64,000 nucleotides of DNA from Actinomycetes bacterium (lineage in GTDB: Bacteria; Actinomycetota; Actinomycetes; Mycobacteriales; Mycobacteriaceae): assembly GCA_022601135.1 (NCBI GenBank), contig JAHZJB010000050.1:1-64000 (forward strand). Direction: 5' to 3'. Positions 44,559-55,213 of the stretch are shown piece by piece. Position numbers and translations under genes: made by a program. The notes below the pieces were generated by a model, which made no database searches, was not told where the DNA came from, and was given only the letters and a program-made list of their open reading frames with translations. Position 1 is the stretch's first letter; every line of letters starts with the position of its first letter.

Positions 44559-45548
44559 ATGTCCGGACTGCCGACCAATCACGAGAGCTACGCGCGGGCA
44601 GTACTGCCTGACTACCGTCGCGACCCGGATTCGGCGCTGCGCCTGCTCAGCCTGTCCGAGAACGCCACGTATCTGGTGGTCGACGCCGAGCCGATGGTGC
44701 TGCGTGTGCATCGCCCCGGATACCACTCGCTGGACGAGATTCGTTCCGAGCTCGGTTGGATGGCCGCGCTGCGCGCCGATACCACGGTTGCCGTCCCGCA
44801 GTTGATTTACACTGCCGACGGCCGCGACGTGGTGGCCGCCTCTGTTGACGGCAACATGCTGCATGTCGACGCGGTGACATTCATCGACGGGTGCACAGCC
44901 GAGGAAGATCCGGAGGCGGTCGGATTCGACGAGTTGGGCAGGCTGAGTGCGCACATGCACGATCACGTCGAGCGCTGGTCTCCGCCGAAGTTCTTCACCC
45001 GTTTCCGTTGGGATGTCGACGCGACGCTGGGGCAGCAGGCCCGGTGGGGCAATTGGCGCAAGGCGCCCGGGTTGAACTCCGAGGGTGCTGCTGTGGTCGA
45101 ACTCGCGGCGGCAAAAGTAGCTGCCCGGTTGACGGAGTTCGGGCAGGGACCGGACCGGTTCGGTCTGATCCACGCCGATCTGCGGATGGCCAACCTCATG
45201 GTCAGCCCGGAGTGCTCGGGCATCACCGTCATCGACTTCGATGACTGCGGATGGTCCTGGCACCTCGCCGATCTCGGTGCCGTGGTGTCCTTCATCGAGA
45301 ACACCCCCGAGGCCGAGCACATGATCGCCGACTGGCTGCGCGGTTATCGCGAGGTGCGCGCGATTCCCGGCGACCACCTGAGCATGATCCCGACGTTCGT
45401 GATGCTGCGCCGGCTGACGTTGACTGCGTGGGTGGCTTCGCATGCCGATGCCGATGCCGCGATTGCGTGTACCGACGGCTACGCGATGGGCACAGCGGCG
45501 TTGGCGCAGCGCTATCTCAGCGATACGGGCTGGATGCGGTATGAGTAG
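44559..45548 (+). CDS. APH-fold phosphotransferase
   Basis: A 329-residue aminoglycoside-phosphotransferase-like kinase. The catalytic loop is GLIHADLRMANLMVS (H-x-D...N) and the metal motif VIDFDDCGWSWHLADLG. It lacks a membrane or signal segment. ATG 44559 has a GAGGGG site. Its stop overlaps the ligC start region (ATGAGTAG), so it is translationally coupled to ligC and polD1. It could phosphorylate a small molecule such as choline or homoserine, but nothing indicates which. Confidence 0.85.
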   Translation: MSGLPTNHESYARAVLPDYRRDPDSALRLLSLSENATYLVVDAEPMVLRVHRPGYHSLDEIRSELGWMAALRADTTVAVPQLIYTADGRDVVAASVDGNMLHVDAVTFIDGCTAEEDPEAVGFDELGRLSAHMHDHVERWSPPKFFTRFRWDVDATLGQQARWGNWRKAPGLNSEGAAVVELAAAKVAARLTEFGQGPDRFGLIHADLRMANLMVSPECSGITVIDFDDCGWSWHLADLGAVVSFIENTPEAEHMIADWLRGYREVRAIPGDHLSMIPTFVMLRRLTLTAWVASHADADAAIACTDGYAMGTAALAQRYLSDTGWMRYE

Positions 45549-46629
45549 GCAGGCGGATCATGGAAGCGTGTCCGTTTTCGTAGACCTCCCGGTGGTGCCC
45601 CCTCTGGAACCGATGCTGGCCAGAGCGCAGGCCAAGGTTCCAGCCGAGACCGGTGTCTGGTCGTATGAGCCCAAATGGGACGGTTTTCGTGCCCTGGTGT
45701 TTCGCGAGGGTGATGAGGTCGTATTGCTCTCCCGCAGCGGCAAGGATCTGGGCCGCTACTTCCCCGAGGTCATCGAGTCGGCGCGAAGCGAGTTGGCGCC
45801 GCGGTGCGTGATCGATGGCGAGATCGTCGTCCCTCGCGAAATCGCAGGTCGTACGCGACTGGATTGGGAGTCGCTGAGTCAACGTATTCACCCCGCCGCA
45901 TCGCGGGTGCGGATGCTATCGACGCAGACGCCAGCGCACTTCATCGGTTTCGACGCGCTCGCCATAGATGACAGGGCACTGCTCAATGAGCCGTTCCGAG
46001 AGCGCCGCCGTGCATTGATCGATGCGGTCAACGAGAAGAGGTGGTGCCATGTCACCCGCACCACCGAGGATCCCGTACTGGGGGAGCAATGGTTTGACGA
46101 GTTCGAGGGGGCCGGACTCGACGGTGTGATCGCCAAGCGGCTGGACGGTTGTTATCTACCTGGCAAGCGGGAAATGGTGAAGGTCAAGCACGTGCGCGAC
46201 GCCGATTGTGTGGCGATCGGCTACCGAATCCACAAGAGCGGAGAGGGTGTCGGCTCGATCCTGCTCGGCCTGTACCGCGAAGATGGCGAGCTCCAGATGG
46301 TCGGCGGTGCAGCGTCATTCACCGCCAAGGCTAGGCTGTCGTTGTTGGTGGACCTGGAACCGTTGCGGATTGGCGGCGACATTCGCGAAGGCCAACCCAG
46401 CCGGTGGAACTCCTCAGCCGATAAACGCTGGATCCCGGTGCGCCCGGAGAGGGTGTGCGAGGTTACCTACGACCAGATGGAGGGAAATTCTCTGTACAAC
46501 AAGCGGTTCCGGCACACCGTGAGGTTCGTGCGGTGGCGGCCCGACCGTGATCCGGCCGACTGTACCTTCGATCAGCTAGACGTCCCGCTGAACTACGATC
46601 TTTACGATGTTCTGGAGTCCGGTGGATAG
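45541..46629 (+). CDS. ligC: ATP-dependent DNA ligase LigC
   Basis: A 362-residue stand-alone ATP-dependent DNA ligase. The AMP-accepting lysine is K45 in EPKWDGFRALV; DGEIVVPRE, SRVRMLSTQTPAHFIGFDAL, DGVIAKRLDG and VKVKHVRDADCVAIGYRIHK are motifs III-V and the OB-domain start. It matches M. tuberculosis LigC (Rv3731). ATG 45541 overlaps the previous stop by 8 bases; GTG 45568 has a purine site only one base away, too close. Published mycobacterial work links LigC with Prim-PolC (PolD1) in base-excision repair. It is followed 8 bases later by polD1. Confidence 0.9.
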   Translation: MSRQADHGSVSVFVDLPVVPPLEPMLARAQAKVPAETGVWSYEPKWDGFRALVFREGDEVVLLSRSGKDLGRYFPEVIESARSELAPRCVIDGEIVVPREIAGRTRLDWESLSQRIHPAASRVRMLSTQTPAHFIGFDALAIDDRALLNEPFRERRRALIDAVNEKRWCHVTRTTEDPVLGEQWFDEFEGAGLDGVIAKRLDGCYLPGKREMVKVKHVRDADCVAIGYRIHKSGEGVGSILLGLYREDGELQMVGGAASFTAKARLSLLVDLEPLRIGGDIREGQPSRWNSSADKRWIPVRPERVCEVTYDQMEGNSLYNKRFRHTVRFVRWRPDRDPADCTFDQLDVPLNYDLYDVLESGG

Positions 46630-46637
46630 GAATTGAC

Positions 46638-47681
46638 ATGGCAACCCCGGCAACCGAACTCGACGTCGACGGCGTCAAGGTTCGGCTCACCAATCCGGAC
46701 AAGCCGTTCTTCCCGGAGCTCGGCGAGGACGGTACCAAGGGCAAGCTCGTCGACTATTACCTGTCCGTCGCCGACCCGATGGTGGCCCTGTTGCGCGACC
46801 GGCCCACACACTTGCAGCGTTTCCCGGATGGAATCGACGGGCACGAGATCTACCAGAAACGTGTTCCCCGCAAGCACCCTGACTATCTCGAAACCTGCAC
46901 TGTGACGTTCCCGTCGGGGCGCACGGCCGACGCGCTGAAGATCACCCACCCGTCGGCGATCATCTGGGCGGCGCAGATGGGCACGGTGACGCTGCATCCG
47001 TGGCAGGTGCGCTGCCCGGACACCGAGCACCCCGACGAGCTACGCATCGACCTCGACCCCCAGCCCGGCACCGGGTTCACTGAGGCCGCTGGCGTCGCAT
47101 GTGATGTGGTCAAGCCGTTACTCGACGAACTCGGACTGGTCGGCTACCCGAAGACCTCGGGCGGTCGGGGTGTGCACATCTTCCTGCGGATCAAGCCCGA
47201 CTGGGACTTCGTCGGGGTGCGCCGCGCCGGGATCGCGCTGGCCCGCGAGGTCCAGCGACGCCAACCCGAAGCGGTGACCACGTCATGGTGGAAGGAGGAA
47301 CGTGGACGACGGATATTCATCGATTACAACCAGAACGCCCGCGACCGAACGTTCGCCGCTGCCTATTCAGCGCGCAAGACACCGCTCGCCACGGTGTCGA
47401 CTCCCCTGACCTGGGACGAGTTGGGCGGTGCGGATCCCGACGACTACACCATCACCACAGTTCCGGCTTTCCTCAAGGGAAGACCGGATCCCTGGGCGGG
47501 CATCGAGGCGACACACCAGTCGATCGAGCCACTGCTGGAGATGGCGGCGGCCGACGAGGCTCGAGGCTTGTTCGATCTGCCCTACCCGCCGAGTTACCCG
47601 AAGATGCCTGGCGAGCCGCCCCGCGTGCAACCCAGCAGGAAAGTGGCCGCTAACTGGGACGATGCAGGAAATCGGTTGTAG
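46638..47681 (+). CDS. polD1: LigD-like primase-polymerase, PolD1/Prim-PolC type
   Basis: A 347-residue polymerase like that at 2030-3256. Metal ligands are D138 and D140 (RIDLDPQPG) and the Asp in IFIDYNQNARD; SGGRGVHIFLRI holds the nucleotide-binding His. It corresponds to Rv3730c (PolD1, Prim-PolC). It fills short gaps with ribonucleotides or deoxyribonucleotides and partners LigC, encoded just upstream in the same operon. ATG 46638 follows GGATAGGAAT. Confidence 0.9.
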   Translation: MATPATELDVDGVKVRLTNPDKPFFPELGEDGTKGKLVDYYLSVADPMVALLRDRPTHLQRFPDGIDGHEIYQKRVPRKHPDYLETCTVTFPSGRTADALKITHPSAIIWAAQMGTVTLHPWQVRCPDTEHPDELRIDLDPQPGTGFTEAAGVACDVVKPLLDELGLVGYPKTSGGRGVHIFLRIKPDWDFVGVRRAGIALAREVQRRQPEAVTTSWWKEERGRRIFIDYNQNARDRTFAAAYSARKTPLATVSTPLTWDELGGADPDDYTITTVPAFLKGRPDPWAGIEATHQSIEPLLEMAAADEARGLFDLPYPPSYPKMPGEPPRVQPSRKVAANWDDAGNRL

Positions 47682-47879
47682 TGACCATGAGCATTATGCT
47701 CGCTCGCCGGCGGCGTGATTCTCTGGTCGGGTTCGCACATTGCAACCACCGAGGCGGGCACACAAGTTGGTGGTGCCGGGAGTGCGGTGCGACGGTGCAC
47801 GGGCCACCACTTGGCGAGGGGTGCTCGCTGTTCAACGGCGCGGGATAGAGCGGAACGCGATTCCTGGTGGTCGGATGGT

Positions 47880-48266
47880 TCAGTGGTTATGGCAGTTGTT
47901 GACGGCTCTGCCTATCGGACCGCCGGAGGCGTTCAGGACGTCATCACTGATGTCAGACAACTGATCTTTGCCGAGGGCCTGCTCCAGCGTTTGCGCCGTC
48001 TGTTCACGCTGGCCCGGAGGAACGGCGAGGACCACATCAAGCGCCGCCCGCAAATCTTGCTCCGCTTGTGGATCGCTACTAATCCGGTTCCAGATCAAGG
48101 GGGCGCTCTGCTGCAGCGACGACATGATCTGTTGTTGAGTGCACGTCGTGGTGTTGAGATTATCAGCCGATGCCGGACCTGCTACCGCAATGGCAAGACC
48201 AGCGAGCCCGGTGGCCGTGGCCAAGCGTGAAAGCCCGCGAACACTTTTACTCAATTTGCTGCCCAT
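47880..48266 (-). CDS. Hemophore-related secreted protein
   Basis: A 128-residue exported protein. The signal peptide (LATATGLAGLAIAVAGPASA) is followed by NLNTTTCTQQQIMSSLQQSA and a helical domain with a second Cys at the C-terminus (VNNCHNH). This resembles Rv0203-type mycobacterial heme-binding hemophores. ATG 48266 has GGATAGG nine bases upstream. Heme acquisition is inferred from family. The 200-bp gap upstream of it to polD1 carries a 13-bp palindrome, GAGCATTATGCTC, at 47689-47701. Confidence 0.75.
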   Translation of the reverse strand: MGSKLSKSVRGLSRLATATGLAGLAIAVAGPASADNLNTTTCTQQQIMSSLQQSAPLIWNRISSDPQAEQDLRAALDVVLAVPPGQREQTAQTLEQALGKDQLSDISDDVLNASGGPIGRAVNNCHNH

Positions 48267-48360
48267 GCCGGGCATCCTATCCGGGGATGGTTTGACGTAC
48301 GTCGCCTTTCCCGGTTCATGTGCCGGCGCGCTACCTCGGTAGTCATCCACCGGAGGTCGC

Positions 48361-48567
48361 CTATCCGAACTGTGACGGACCCCAGCTGCGAGATGTCTTG
48401 GTAGCCGGCTCGTGCTTCTTGGTTTCACGGTGAGTGGATTGTGACGCATAGGAGCCGTTGTGCGCGGCGTCGTTATTGTCGACGACGGCGTGTGCCATCG
48501 GCGCGCCCAATGTTGCCGCTACGGCAATGGCAGCGCCCGCGACGACGGATTTGACAGCGATCTTCAT
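48361..48567 (-). CDS. Small secreted protein
   Basis: A 68-residue protein. A signal peptide (MKIAVKSVVAGAAIAVAATL...) is cleaved probably after AHA; the mature ~40 residues are polar and rich in His, Ser, Thr and Lys (THRETKKHEPATKTSRSW). It starts at ATG 48567 after GAGGAGAATCCC. It lies upstream of the hemophore-like gene on the same strand, so both may be transcribed together. No family recognised. Confidence 0.7.
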   Translation of the reverse strand: MKIAVKSVVAGAAIAVAATLGAPMAHAVVDNNDAAHNGSYASQSTHRETKKHEPATKTSRSWGPSQFG

Positions 48568-49062
48568 GGGATTCTCCTCATGGCTTGATCGAAACCCTCG
48601 TGGCCAAGAACTGAAAGGAACGTTGCCCCGACGGTTTGTAGTTGATTTCCCCGACAGTTCGTAATTAATAAGAAATTTAAGGTTCGAAGCTGTTAAGAAC
48701 CTGAGGAAGCCCTAATAGGAACGCTCCGTGACCAATGCCACACACGGGCTCATGATGTCCGGTCGCAGCCAGCGAGTCTATTCACGGATAGTCGTGAGTG
48801 CCAGGGTAATTCGCGGACATAGTCAGGCGACGAATCCGGATTCGTCCCCTCGAGAGGGCGTGCGGAAGAATCCAGATCCCAGTTCTTGTGCTTACGTGAG
48901 TTTCAGGCGCCAGCGTCGAGTGGGCCGGGTCGCTGCTCGACGTGTTCGGCTGATCCCCTAAACGAGGGCTTTCGTCGAGCTGGCCGGCCCAAGCGCGGCT
49001 CCCAACGCGCCCCCGGAGAACACGGTGACCGCGACTCGGTCTGGACCGATACCCTGCTGTGC
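48568..49062. other. Intergenic 495 bp, AT-rich in part
   Basis: 48640-48720 is distinctly AT-rich for this genome (runs such as GTAATTAATAAGAAATTTAA). AGGTTC and GAACCT (48682-48706 region) can pair. It probably carries the promoter of the small secreted protein gene on the minus strand. A 77-aa open frame on the plus strand lacks support. No RNA gene recognised. Confidence 0.5.
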
Positions 49063-49569
49063 ATGGCGAACGCGAAGCTGGGGAGTCCCATCCGTAAGCT
49101 ACTCGCTGTTCTGGCGACCATCGGTCTGCTCGCCAGCGGCGTCGGTGTCGCGACGATGGTCATCTTCGATGATGCGGCACAGGAACAGGCTGGCCGGCCG
49201 CTTCGCACGCCGCCCAAACCTCCTCCGCCGTCCGTCCCGACAGTGGAGGAGTTTCTGATCGGGGTCGTCGTCACCGCACAGGACTGCGATCCGCCCGAAG
49301 TTTGCATCTACACGTATACAATCGACCCGAAATACGTTGGCCTGCATCCGTTTCCGGAGGAACCTTTTACGGTGGAGTACGAGGTTGTCGGCGGGCGTGA
49401 GCCCCAGCCGGGGGCGTTCACCGTCATAGGTGAGAGCGCTGAGATCCTCAAAGACGTCACCGTGGAGGGGCCGCCCAACGCCGACCTGCAGGCCAATGTG
49501 CTGCGGATTTTCGAGTCGCCGCCGCCACCACCCCCGCCGCCACCTCCTCCGCCGCCACCACCGTCATGA
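49063..49569 (+). CDS. Membrane-anchored protein with poly-proline tail
   Basis: A 168-residue protein from ATG 49063. After a basic N-terminus a membrane helix (LLAVLATIGLLASGVGVATM) is followed by a ~100-residue exported part with a Pro-rich linker (RTPPKPPPPSVPTVEEFLIG), two Cys (VVTAQDCDPPEVCIYTY), and a run of 15 prolines before a final Ser. The stop overlaps the thioesterase start by 4 bases. Extracytoplasmic anchoring is predicted. No family recognised. The poly-Pro run should stall ribosomes unless relieved by EF-P. Confidence 0.75.
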   Translation: MANAKLGSPIRKLLAVLATIGLLASGVGVATMVIFDDAAQEQAGRPLRTPPKPPPPSVPTVEEFLIGVVVTAQDCDPPEVCIYTYTIDPKYVGLHPFPEEPFTVEYEVVGGREPQPGAFTVIGESAEILKDVTVEGPPNADLQANVLRIFESPPPPPPPPPPPPPPPS

Positions 49570-50333
49570 CGACGCCGCCCCAGCACAGCCCCTGGATCCG
49601 CAACTTCCGGCCCGCGCCCACAGCCCGCCTGCGGTTGGTGTGTTTCCCGCATGCCGGAGGTTCGGCCAGCTATTTCTTCCCACTGGCGACAGCCTTGGCT
49701 CCCGAGTTCGAGGTGTACGCGGTGCAATACCCGGGCCGCCAGGATCGTCGTAGCGAGCCATTCGTCGACAACATCGAGGACATGGCCGACGAAGTGTTCG
49801 CGGCGCTTGACCCGCTGGCCGACGCGCCGTTGGCGCTATTCGGGCACAGCATGGGTGCGGTGCTGGCGTTCGAGGTTGCCCGACGATTGGAGACCTTGGC
49901 CAGCCGCAGGCCCGTCCTGGTGTTCGCCTCAGGGTCGCGGGCACCGAGCCGACACCGCGACGATCGCGCAGATGACGCGCCGCGCGGAGATTCGGACCTG
50001 GTAGCCCTGATGCGGGAGCTAGGCGGCACCGACTCGCTGGTATTGGACAACCCAGAGATGCTGGCGGCTTTCCTGCCCCCGTTCCGCAATGACTACCGGG
50101 CGTTGCAGGCCTACCACTGCGAAACCGACGTCGGCATCAGCGCACCAGTCATCGTGATGACAGCCACCGACGACCCGAAAACCAGCCTGGCCGACGCGCA
50201 AGCCTGGCACCAGCACACGACCGGTGGCGGCGAGGTGCACACTTTCGTCGGCGGGCATTTCTATCTGGGTAAGCAGCAGCAGAAAGTCATCGAGGTGATC
50301 ACGAACAAGCTGCGTGCGGCCGAAGCGCTCTAG
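49566..50333 (+). CDS. Type II thioesterase
   Basis: A 255-residue alpha/beta-hydrolase thioesterase like those with NRPS/PKS clusters. FPHAGGSASYFFPLA is the oxyanion region, the nucleophile is Ser95 in LFGHSMGAVLA, the acid Asp in MTATDDPKTS and His in FVGGHFYLG. ATG 49566 overlaps the upstream stop (ATGA). It resembles TesA of M. tuberculosis. No synthase is present in this window, so it may serve a distant cluster. Confidence 0.88.
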   Translation: MTTPPQHSPWIRNFRPAPTARLRLVCFPHAGGSASYFFPLATALAPEFEVYAVQYPGRQDRRSEPFVDNIEDMADEVFAALDPLADAPLALFGHSMGAVLAFEVARRLETLASRRPVLVFASGSRAPSRHRDDRADDAPRGDSDLVALMRELGGTDSLVLDNPEMLAAFLPPFRNDYRALQAYHCETDVGISAPVIVMTATDDPKTSLADAQAWHQHTTGGGEVHTFVGGHFYLGKQQQKVIEVITNKLRAAEAL

Positions 50334-50373
50334 CCGAGCCGGGCTGCCCGACGCCGAAGCGACGGGTGCGACC

Positions 50374-51393
50374 TCAATTGACGGACGGCGTCAGCACCGC
50401 TTTGCCGGTACGTGCCTGCCCGGTTCCGTCGATCCAGGTCAGGTCCAGTACGTCGCCGGGGTAATGCCTGTCCAATACCGACGTCAAGGTGTTCGAGGAG
50501 TCGAGCGTGACGCCGTCCAGGACGACGAGGACGTCGCCGTCCATCAGCCCCGCCAGGTCGGCGGGCCCGCCGCGCATCACCTCCTGGATGAACACGCCCG
50601 GTTCGTCGCGCGGAGCGGTGCGAACGCCGATGCCGAGCAGGACCGGTGGACCGATGTGGACGGTGTCGGAGGGGATTCCCGCACGGATCTGGTTGGCCAC
50701 CCCCATCGCGTCGTTGATCGGGATCGCAAAGCCTTTGCCGCCGGGCCCCATCCGGAAGTTGACCGATGCCGCCGTCGTCACGCCGACGACCTGCCCGCCG
50801 CCATTGACCAGGGGTCCACCGGAGTCGCCGGCGCGCACCGGCGCGGCGAACTCGATGAGACCTGTTATCTCGTCGGTCGTGCCGGTCAGTGTGTCCTCGG
50901 CCTGGACCGTACGTCCGAAGCCTGTCACCGTGCCGACCTCCCGGGTGAGGGGTGCGTTACTGCCCAGTGCGTTCCCGAGTGCCACGATGAGTTCACCCGG
51001 GACCAACGCGTTCGAGTCCCCGATGGCGGCTGTCGGCAGACCGTTGGCGCCGAGCAACTGGATGACCGCTATGTCGCGGCCCCGGTCGTAACCCACCAGG
51101 GTCGCCGGGTAGGGCCGGCCCCCGACCGTTGCGGTAATGCGATCAGCGCCCTGAACGACGTGGAAGTTCGTCAGCGCCTGCCCGGCTGGGTCTATCACTA
51201 TCCCGGTGCCCAGGCCGATGACGCCCTGGTAGTCGACCGCGGTGTCGATGCGCACTACCGCCGGTTCCGCCACTGCAGCCGCGACGGCGCCCGCATCGGT
51301 CGGCGTGGCAGCCGCAGGGGTTGCCGGGGCAACAAGGGCCACGACCGCGGCGAGCGCAATCGACAGGCGTCGGAAAGTCGAAATTGGGCCCAT
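50374..51393 (-). CDS. Trypsin-like serine protease with PDZ domain, PepA-like
   Basis: A 339-residue exported protease. A signal peptide (RRLSIALAAVVALVAPATPA) precedes the protease domain with His in LTNFHVVQGA, Asp in GRDIAVIQL and Ser in APVRAGDSGGPLV, then a PDZ domain (DEPGVFIQEVMRGGPADLAG). It resembles M. tuberculosis PepA (Rv0125). ATG 51393 is chosen over the longer frame. It would act at the cell surface or in the medium. It is convergent with the thioesterase. Confidence 0.85.
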   Translation of the reverse strand: MGPISTFRRLSIALAAVVALVAPATPAAATPTDAGAVAAAVAEPAVVRIDTAVDYQGVIGLGTGIVIDPAGQALTNFHVVQGADRITATVGGRPYPATLVGYDRGRDIAVIQLLGANGLPTAAIGDSNALVPGELIVALGNALGSNAPLTREVGTVTGFGRTVQAEDTLTGTTDEITGLIEFAAPVRAGDSGGPLVNGGGQVVGVTTAASVNFRMGPGGKGFAIPINDAMGVANQIRAGIPSDTVHIGPPVLLGIGVRTAPRDEPGVFIQEVMRGGPADLAGLMDGDVLVVLDGVTLDSSNTLTSVLDRHYPGDVLDLTWIDGTGQARTGKAVLTPSVN

Positions 51394-51561
51394 AGCTATC
51401 AATAGTGGCTGGGCGAAGAGCCGCTGTCGACGTCGGGCCGTCGGCTCAGCAGGGCTACCCTCGCCGCACTCCGTGGTCTGCGAGCCCATAACCCTCCTCA
51501 AACTGTGGCCCGGGGTGCGACCGCGCGCTTTCGGGCAGGCGGCCGCACCCCGGGCTGAGTG

Positions 51562-51647
51562 CGGAGGATAGGGGATTTGAACCCCTGAGGGCTATTAACC
51601 CAACCCGCGTTCCAGGCGAGCGCCATAGGCCACTAGGCGAATCCTCC
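51562..51647 (-). tRNA. tRNA-Ser(GGA)
   Basis: Read on the minus strand: acceptor GGAGGAT pairs with ATCCTCC, the anticodon loop is CTGGAAC with GGA on a 5-bp stem, the long variable arm and GGTTCAAATCC T-loop are typical of serine tRNAs. It reads UCC and UCU. CCA is not encoded. Confidence 0.96.
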
Positions 51648-51712
51648 GTCGGCAATGGTAACTGAACCCAACGTTGACCCCTGCGGTCCGCGTGGTGTTC
51701 GTGCAGCGATAG

Positions 51713-53182
<1,470 letters not shown>

Positions 53183-53266
53183 TCGAACCAGGTGCCTCCG
53201 ATGTCCGGAATCTTCGTCGGCCGCTGGCGCGTAATCATCGTCAGACCTACTGGGTAGCCTGCTTGG

Positions 53267-55114
53267 GTGGCTCTCTATCGCAAATATCGACCGGCGACGT
53301 TCGCTGAAGTCGTCGGCCAGGAACACGTCACCGAGCCGCTGTCGACCGCGCTGAACTCCGGCCGAATCAACCACGCTTATCTGTTTTCGGGCCCGCGTGG
53401 CTGCGGAAAGACGTCCTCGGCGCGCATCATGGCGCGTTCGCTGAACTGCGAGCAGGGCCCGACGGCAAACCCGTGCGGCGTCTGCGATTCGTGCGTTGCG
53501 CTGGCGCCGAACGGGCCCGGCAGCGTCGACGTCGTCGAACTCGATGCCGCGAGCCACGGCGGTGTGGACGACACCCGCGAACTCCGTGACCGGGCGTTTT
53601 ATGCGCCCGCCCAGTCCCGGTACCGCATCTTCATCGTCGACGAGGCCCACATGGTCAGCACCGCGGGTTTCAACGCGCTGCTCAAGATCGTGGAGGAGCC
53701 GCCCGAGCACCTGATATTTGTGTTCGCCACCACTGAGCCGGAGAAGGTGCTGCCGACGATTCGGTCGCGTACGCACCATTATCCGTTTCGGCTGCTACCG
53801 CCTCGCACGATGCGCACATTGATCGAGAAGATCATCGCCGCGGAGCAAGTCGACGTCGATGACGCGGTGTTCCCGCTGGTGATCCGGGCCGGCGGCGGCT
53901 CCCCACGGGACACCTTGAGCGTGTTGGATCAGCTGCTGGCGGGCTCTGAGTCTGATTCCGGCCGAAATCACGTCGCCTATCAGCGTGCGCTCGCCCTGCT
54001 GGGCGCCACTGACGTCGCTCTGATCGACGATGCCATCGACGCGTTGGCCGCCGGCGACGCCGCCGCGTTGTTCGGCGCGGTGGAAGGTGTGGTCGACGCC
54101 GGCCACGACCCTCGTCGGTTTGCCACCGATCTGCTCGAGCGGTTCCGGGACCTGATCGTGCTGCGGGCGGTGCCCGATGCGATCGCCCGCGGTGTGGTAG
54201 ACGGACCACAGGACGTGCTGGACCGGATGCGCGACCAGGCGGCCCGCCACGGAACCGCCACGTTGACCCGCTACGCCGAGGTGGTGCACGCCGGTCTGGG
54301 TGAGATGCGCGGCGCGACCGCGCCCCGGCTGCTGCTGGAAGTGGTGTGCGCCCGGTTGTTGCTGCCATCGGCAAGTGATACCGAATCGGCACTCATGCAG
54401 CGGGTGGAGCGCATCGAAATGCGGCTCGACATGTCGATCCCGGCCGGCGACCAAGACGCTGAAAGAGCCGTCGCCGCTGCCCCGCCCAAGCAGTACGTCC
54501 GCAGATCGCCGGCCGCTCCGGAACCCGGACCGCCTCCCACACCGCCGGAAGCGCCACCACCGCCGCCCGCCACCCGGAAAGCCGTTGAGCCCGAACCCGT
54601 CGCCTCGTCGCCGTCTGTTCAGCCATCGGCAACACCGGCGGTGGCGCCCCCGGCCACCGTGGCGGCCAGCGAACCCAACGCCGCTGCGGTACGCAGCATG
54701 TGGACCACGGTGCGTGAGAAGGTCCGGGAGCGTAGTCGCACCACGGAAGTGATGCTTGCCGGTGCGGTGGTGCGCACCGTCGAGGGCGCCACCCTGGTCC
54801 TCAGTCACGAATCGGCGCCCCTGGCGAAAAGATTAACCGAGCAGCGCAACGCCGACGTCATCCGCGAAGCGCTGAAGGACGCGCTCGGGGTCGACTGGAA
54901 GATCCGGTGTGAGACCGGCGGATCGCCCCCGGCGCCGGCGGCAGCCTCGGCGCCGCGCAAGGTCGCGCCTGAGCCGGAGCGGGGCCGTGATGACGAAGAA
55001 AGCATGCTGGCCGAGGCGGGCCGGGGCGACTCCCAGGCGCCGCGGCGCGATCCCGAGGAGGCCGCGCTCGAGTTACTGCAGAACGAACTGGGTGCGCGGC
55101 GCATCGAAGGCTGA
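53267..55114 (+). CDS. dnaX: DNA polymerase III subunits gamma and tau
   Basis: A 615-residue clamp-loader subunit. Walker A GPRGCGKTSSARI is near residue 45, zinc cysteines lie in LNCEQGPTANPCGVCDSC, Walker B in FIVDEAHMVS. The AAA+ core ends near 370 and is followed by a Pro-rich linker (about 400-470) and a C-terminal tau-like domain. No programmed frameshift site was recognised. It is convergent with the methyltransferase gene across a repeat. GTG 53267 start. Confidence 0.93.
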   Translation: MALYRKYRPATFAEVVGQEHVTEPLSTALNSGRINHAYLFSGPRGCGKTSSARIMARSLNCEQGPTANPCGVCDSCVALAPNGPGSVDVVELDAASHGGVDDTRELRDRAFYAPAQSRYRIFIVDEAHMVSTAGFNALLKIVEEPPEHLIFVFATTEPEKVLPTIRSRTHHYPFRLLPPRTMRTLIEKIIAAEQVDVDDAVFPLVIRAGGGSPRDTLSVLDQLLAGSESDSGRNHVAYQRALALLGATDVALIDDAIDALAAGDAAALFGAVEGVVDAGHDPRRFATDLLERFRDLIVLRAVPDAIARGVVDGPQDVLDRMRDQAARHGTATLTRYAEVVHAGLGEMRGATAPRLLLEVVCARLLLPSASDTESALMQRVERIEMRLDMSIPAGDQDAERAVAAAPPKQYVRRSPAAPEPGPPPTPPEAPPPPPATRKAVEPEPVASSPSVQPSATPAVAPPATVAASEPNAAAVRSMWTTVREKVRERSRTTEVMLAGAVVRTVEGATLVLSHESAPLAKRLTEQRNADVIREALKDALGVDWKIRCETGGSPPAPAAASAPRKVAPEPERGRDDEESMLAEAGRGDSQAPRRDPEEAALELLQNELGARRIEG

Positions 55115-55115
55115 G

Positions 55116-55213
55116 CGCCGCTCGTGCCTCGCGGCTTGATCGTCGTCCGACTCGGCCTGTCGGTCGGACTCCTCAACGCCGCTCGTGCCTCGCGGCTTGA
55201 TCGTCGTCCGACT
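55116..55213. repeat. Direct repeat of 37 bp, 61-bp period
   Basis: A perfect 37-bp copy at 55116-55152 recurs at 55177-55213, beginning CGCCGCTCGTGCCTCGCGGC. The second copy overlaps the end of the methyltransferase gene at 55212. Between them GTCCGA...TCGGAC can pair (55145-55170 region). It lies between convergent dnaX and the methyltransferase. Confidence 0.85.

Noticed and set aside
47715..48230. 171-aa open frame on the plus strand in the gap after polD1
   Set aside because: It overlaps the hemophore-type gene, has no ribosome site and no recognisable domain.
48728..48961. Small plus-strand open frame in the AT-rich gap
   Set aside because: No domain, signal or ribosome site; polar, Arg/Ser-rich composition typical of chance frames.
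53795..54808. 337-aa open frame on the minus strand
   Set aside because: It is antisense to dnaX and contains no domain.
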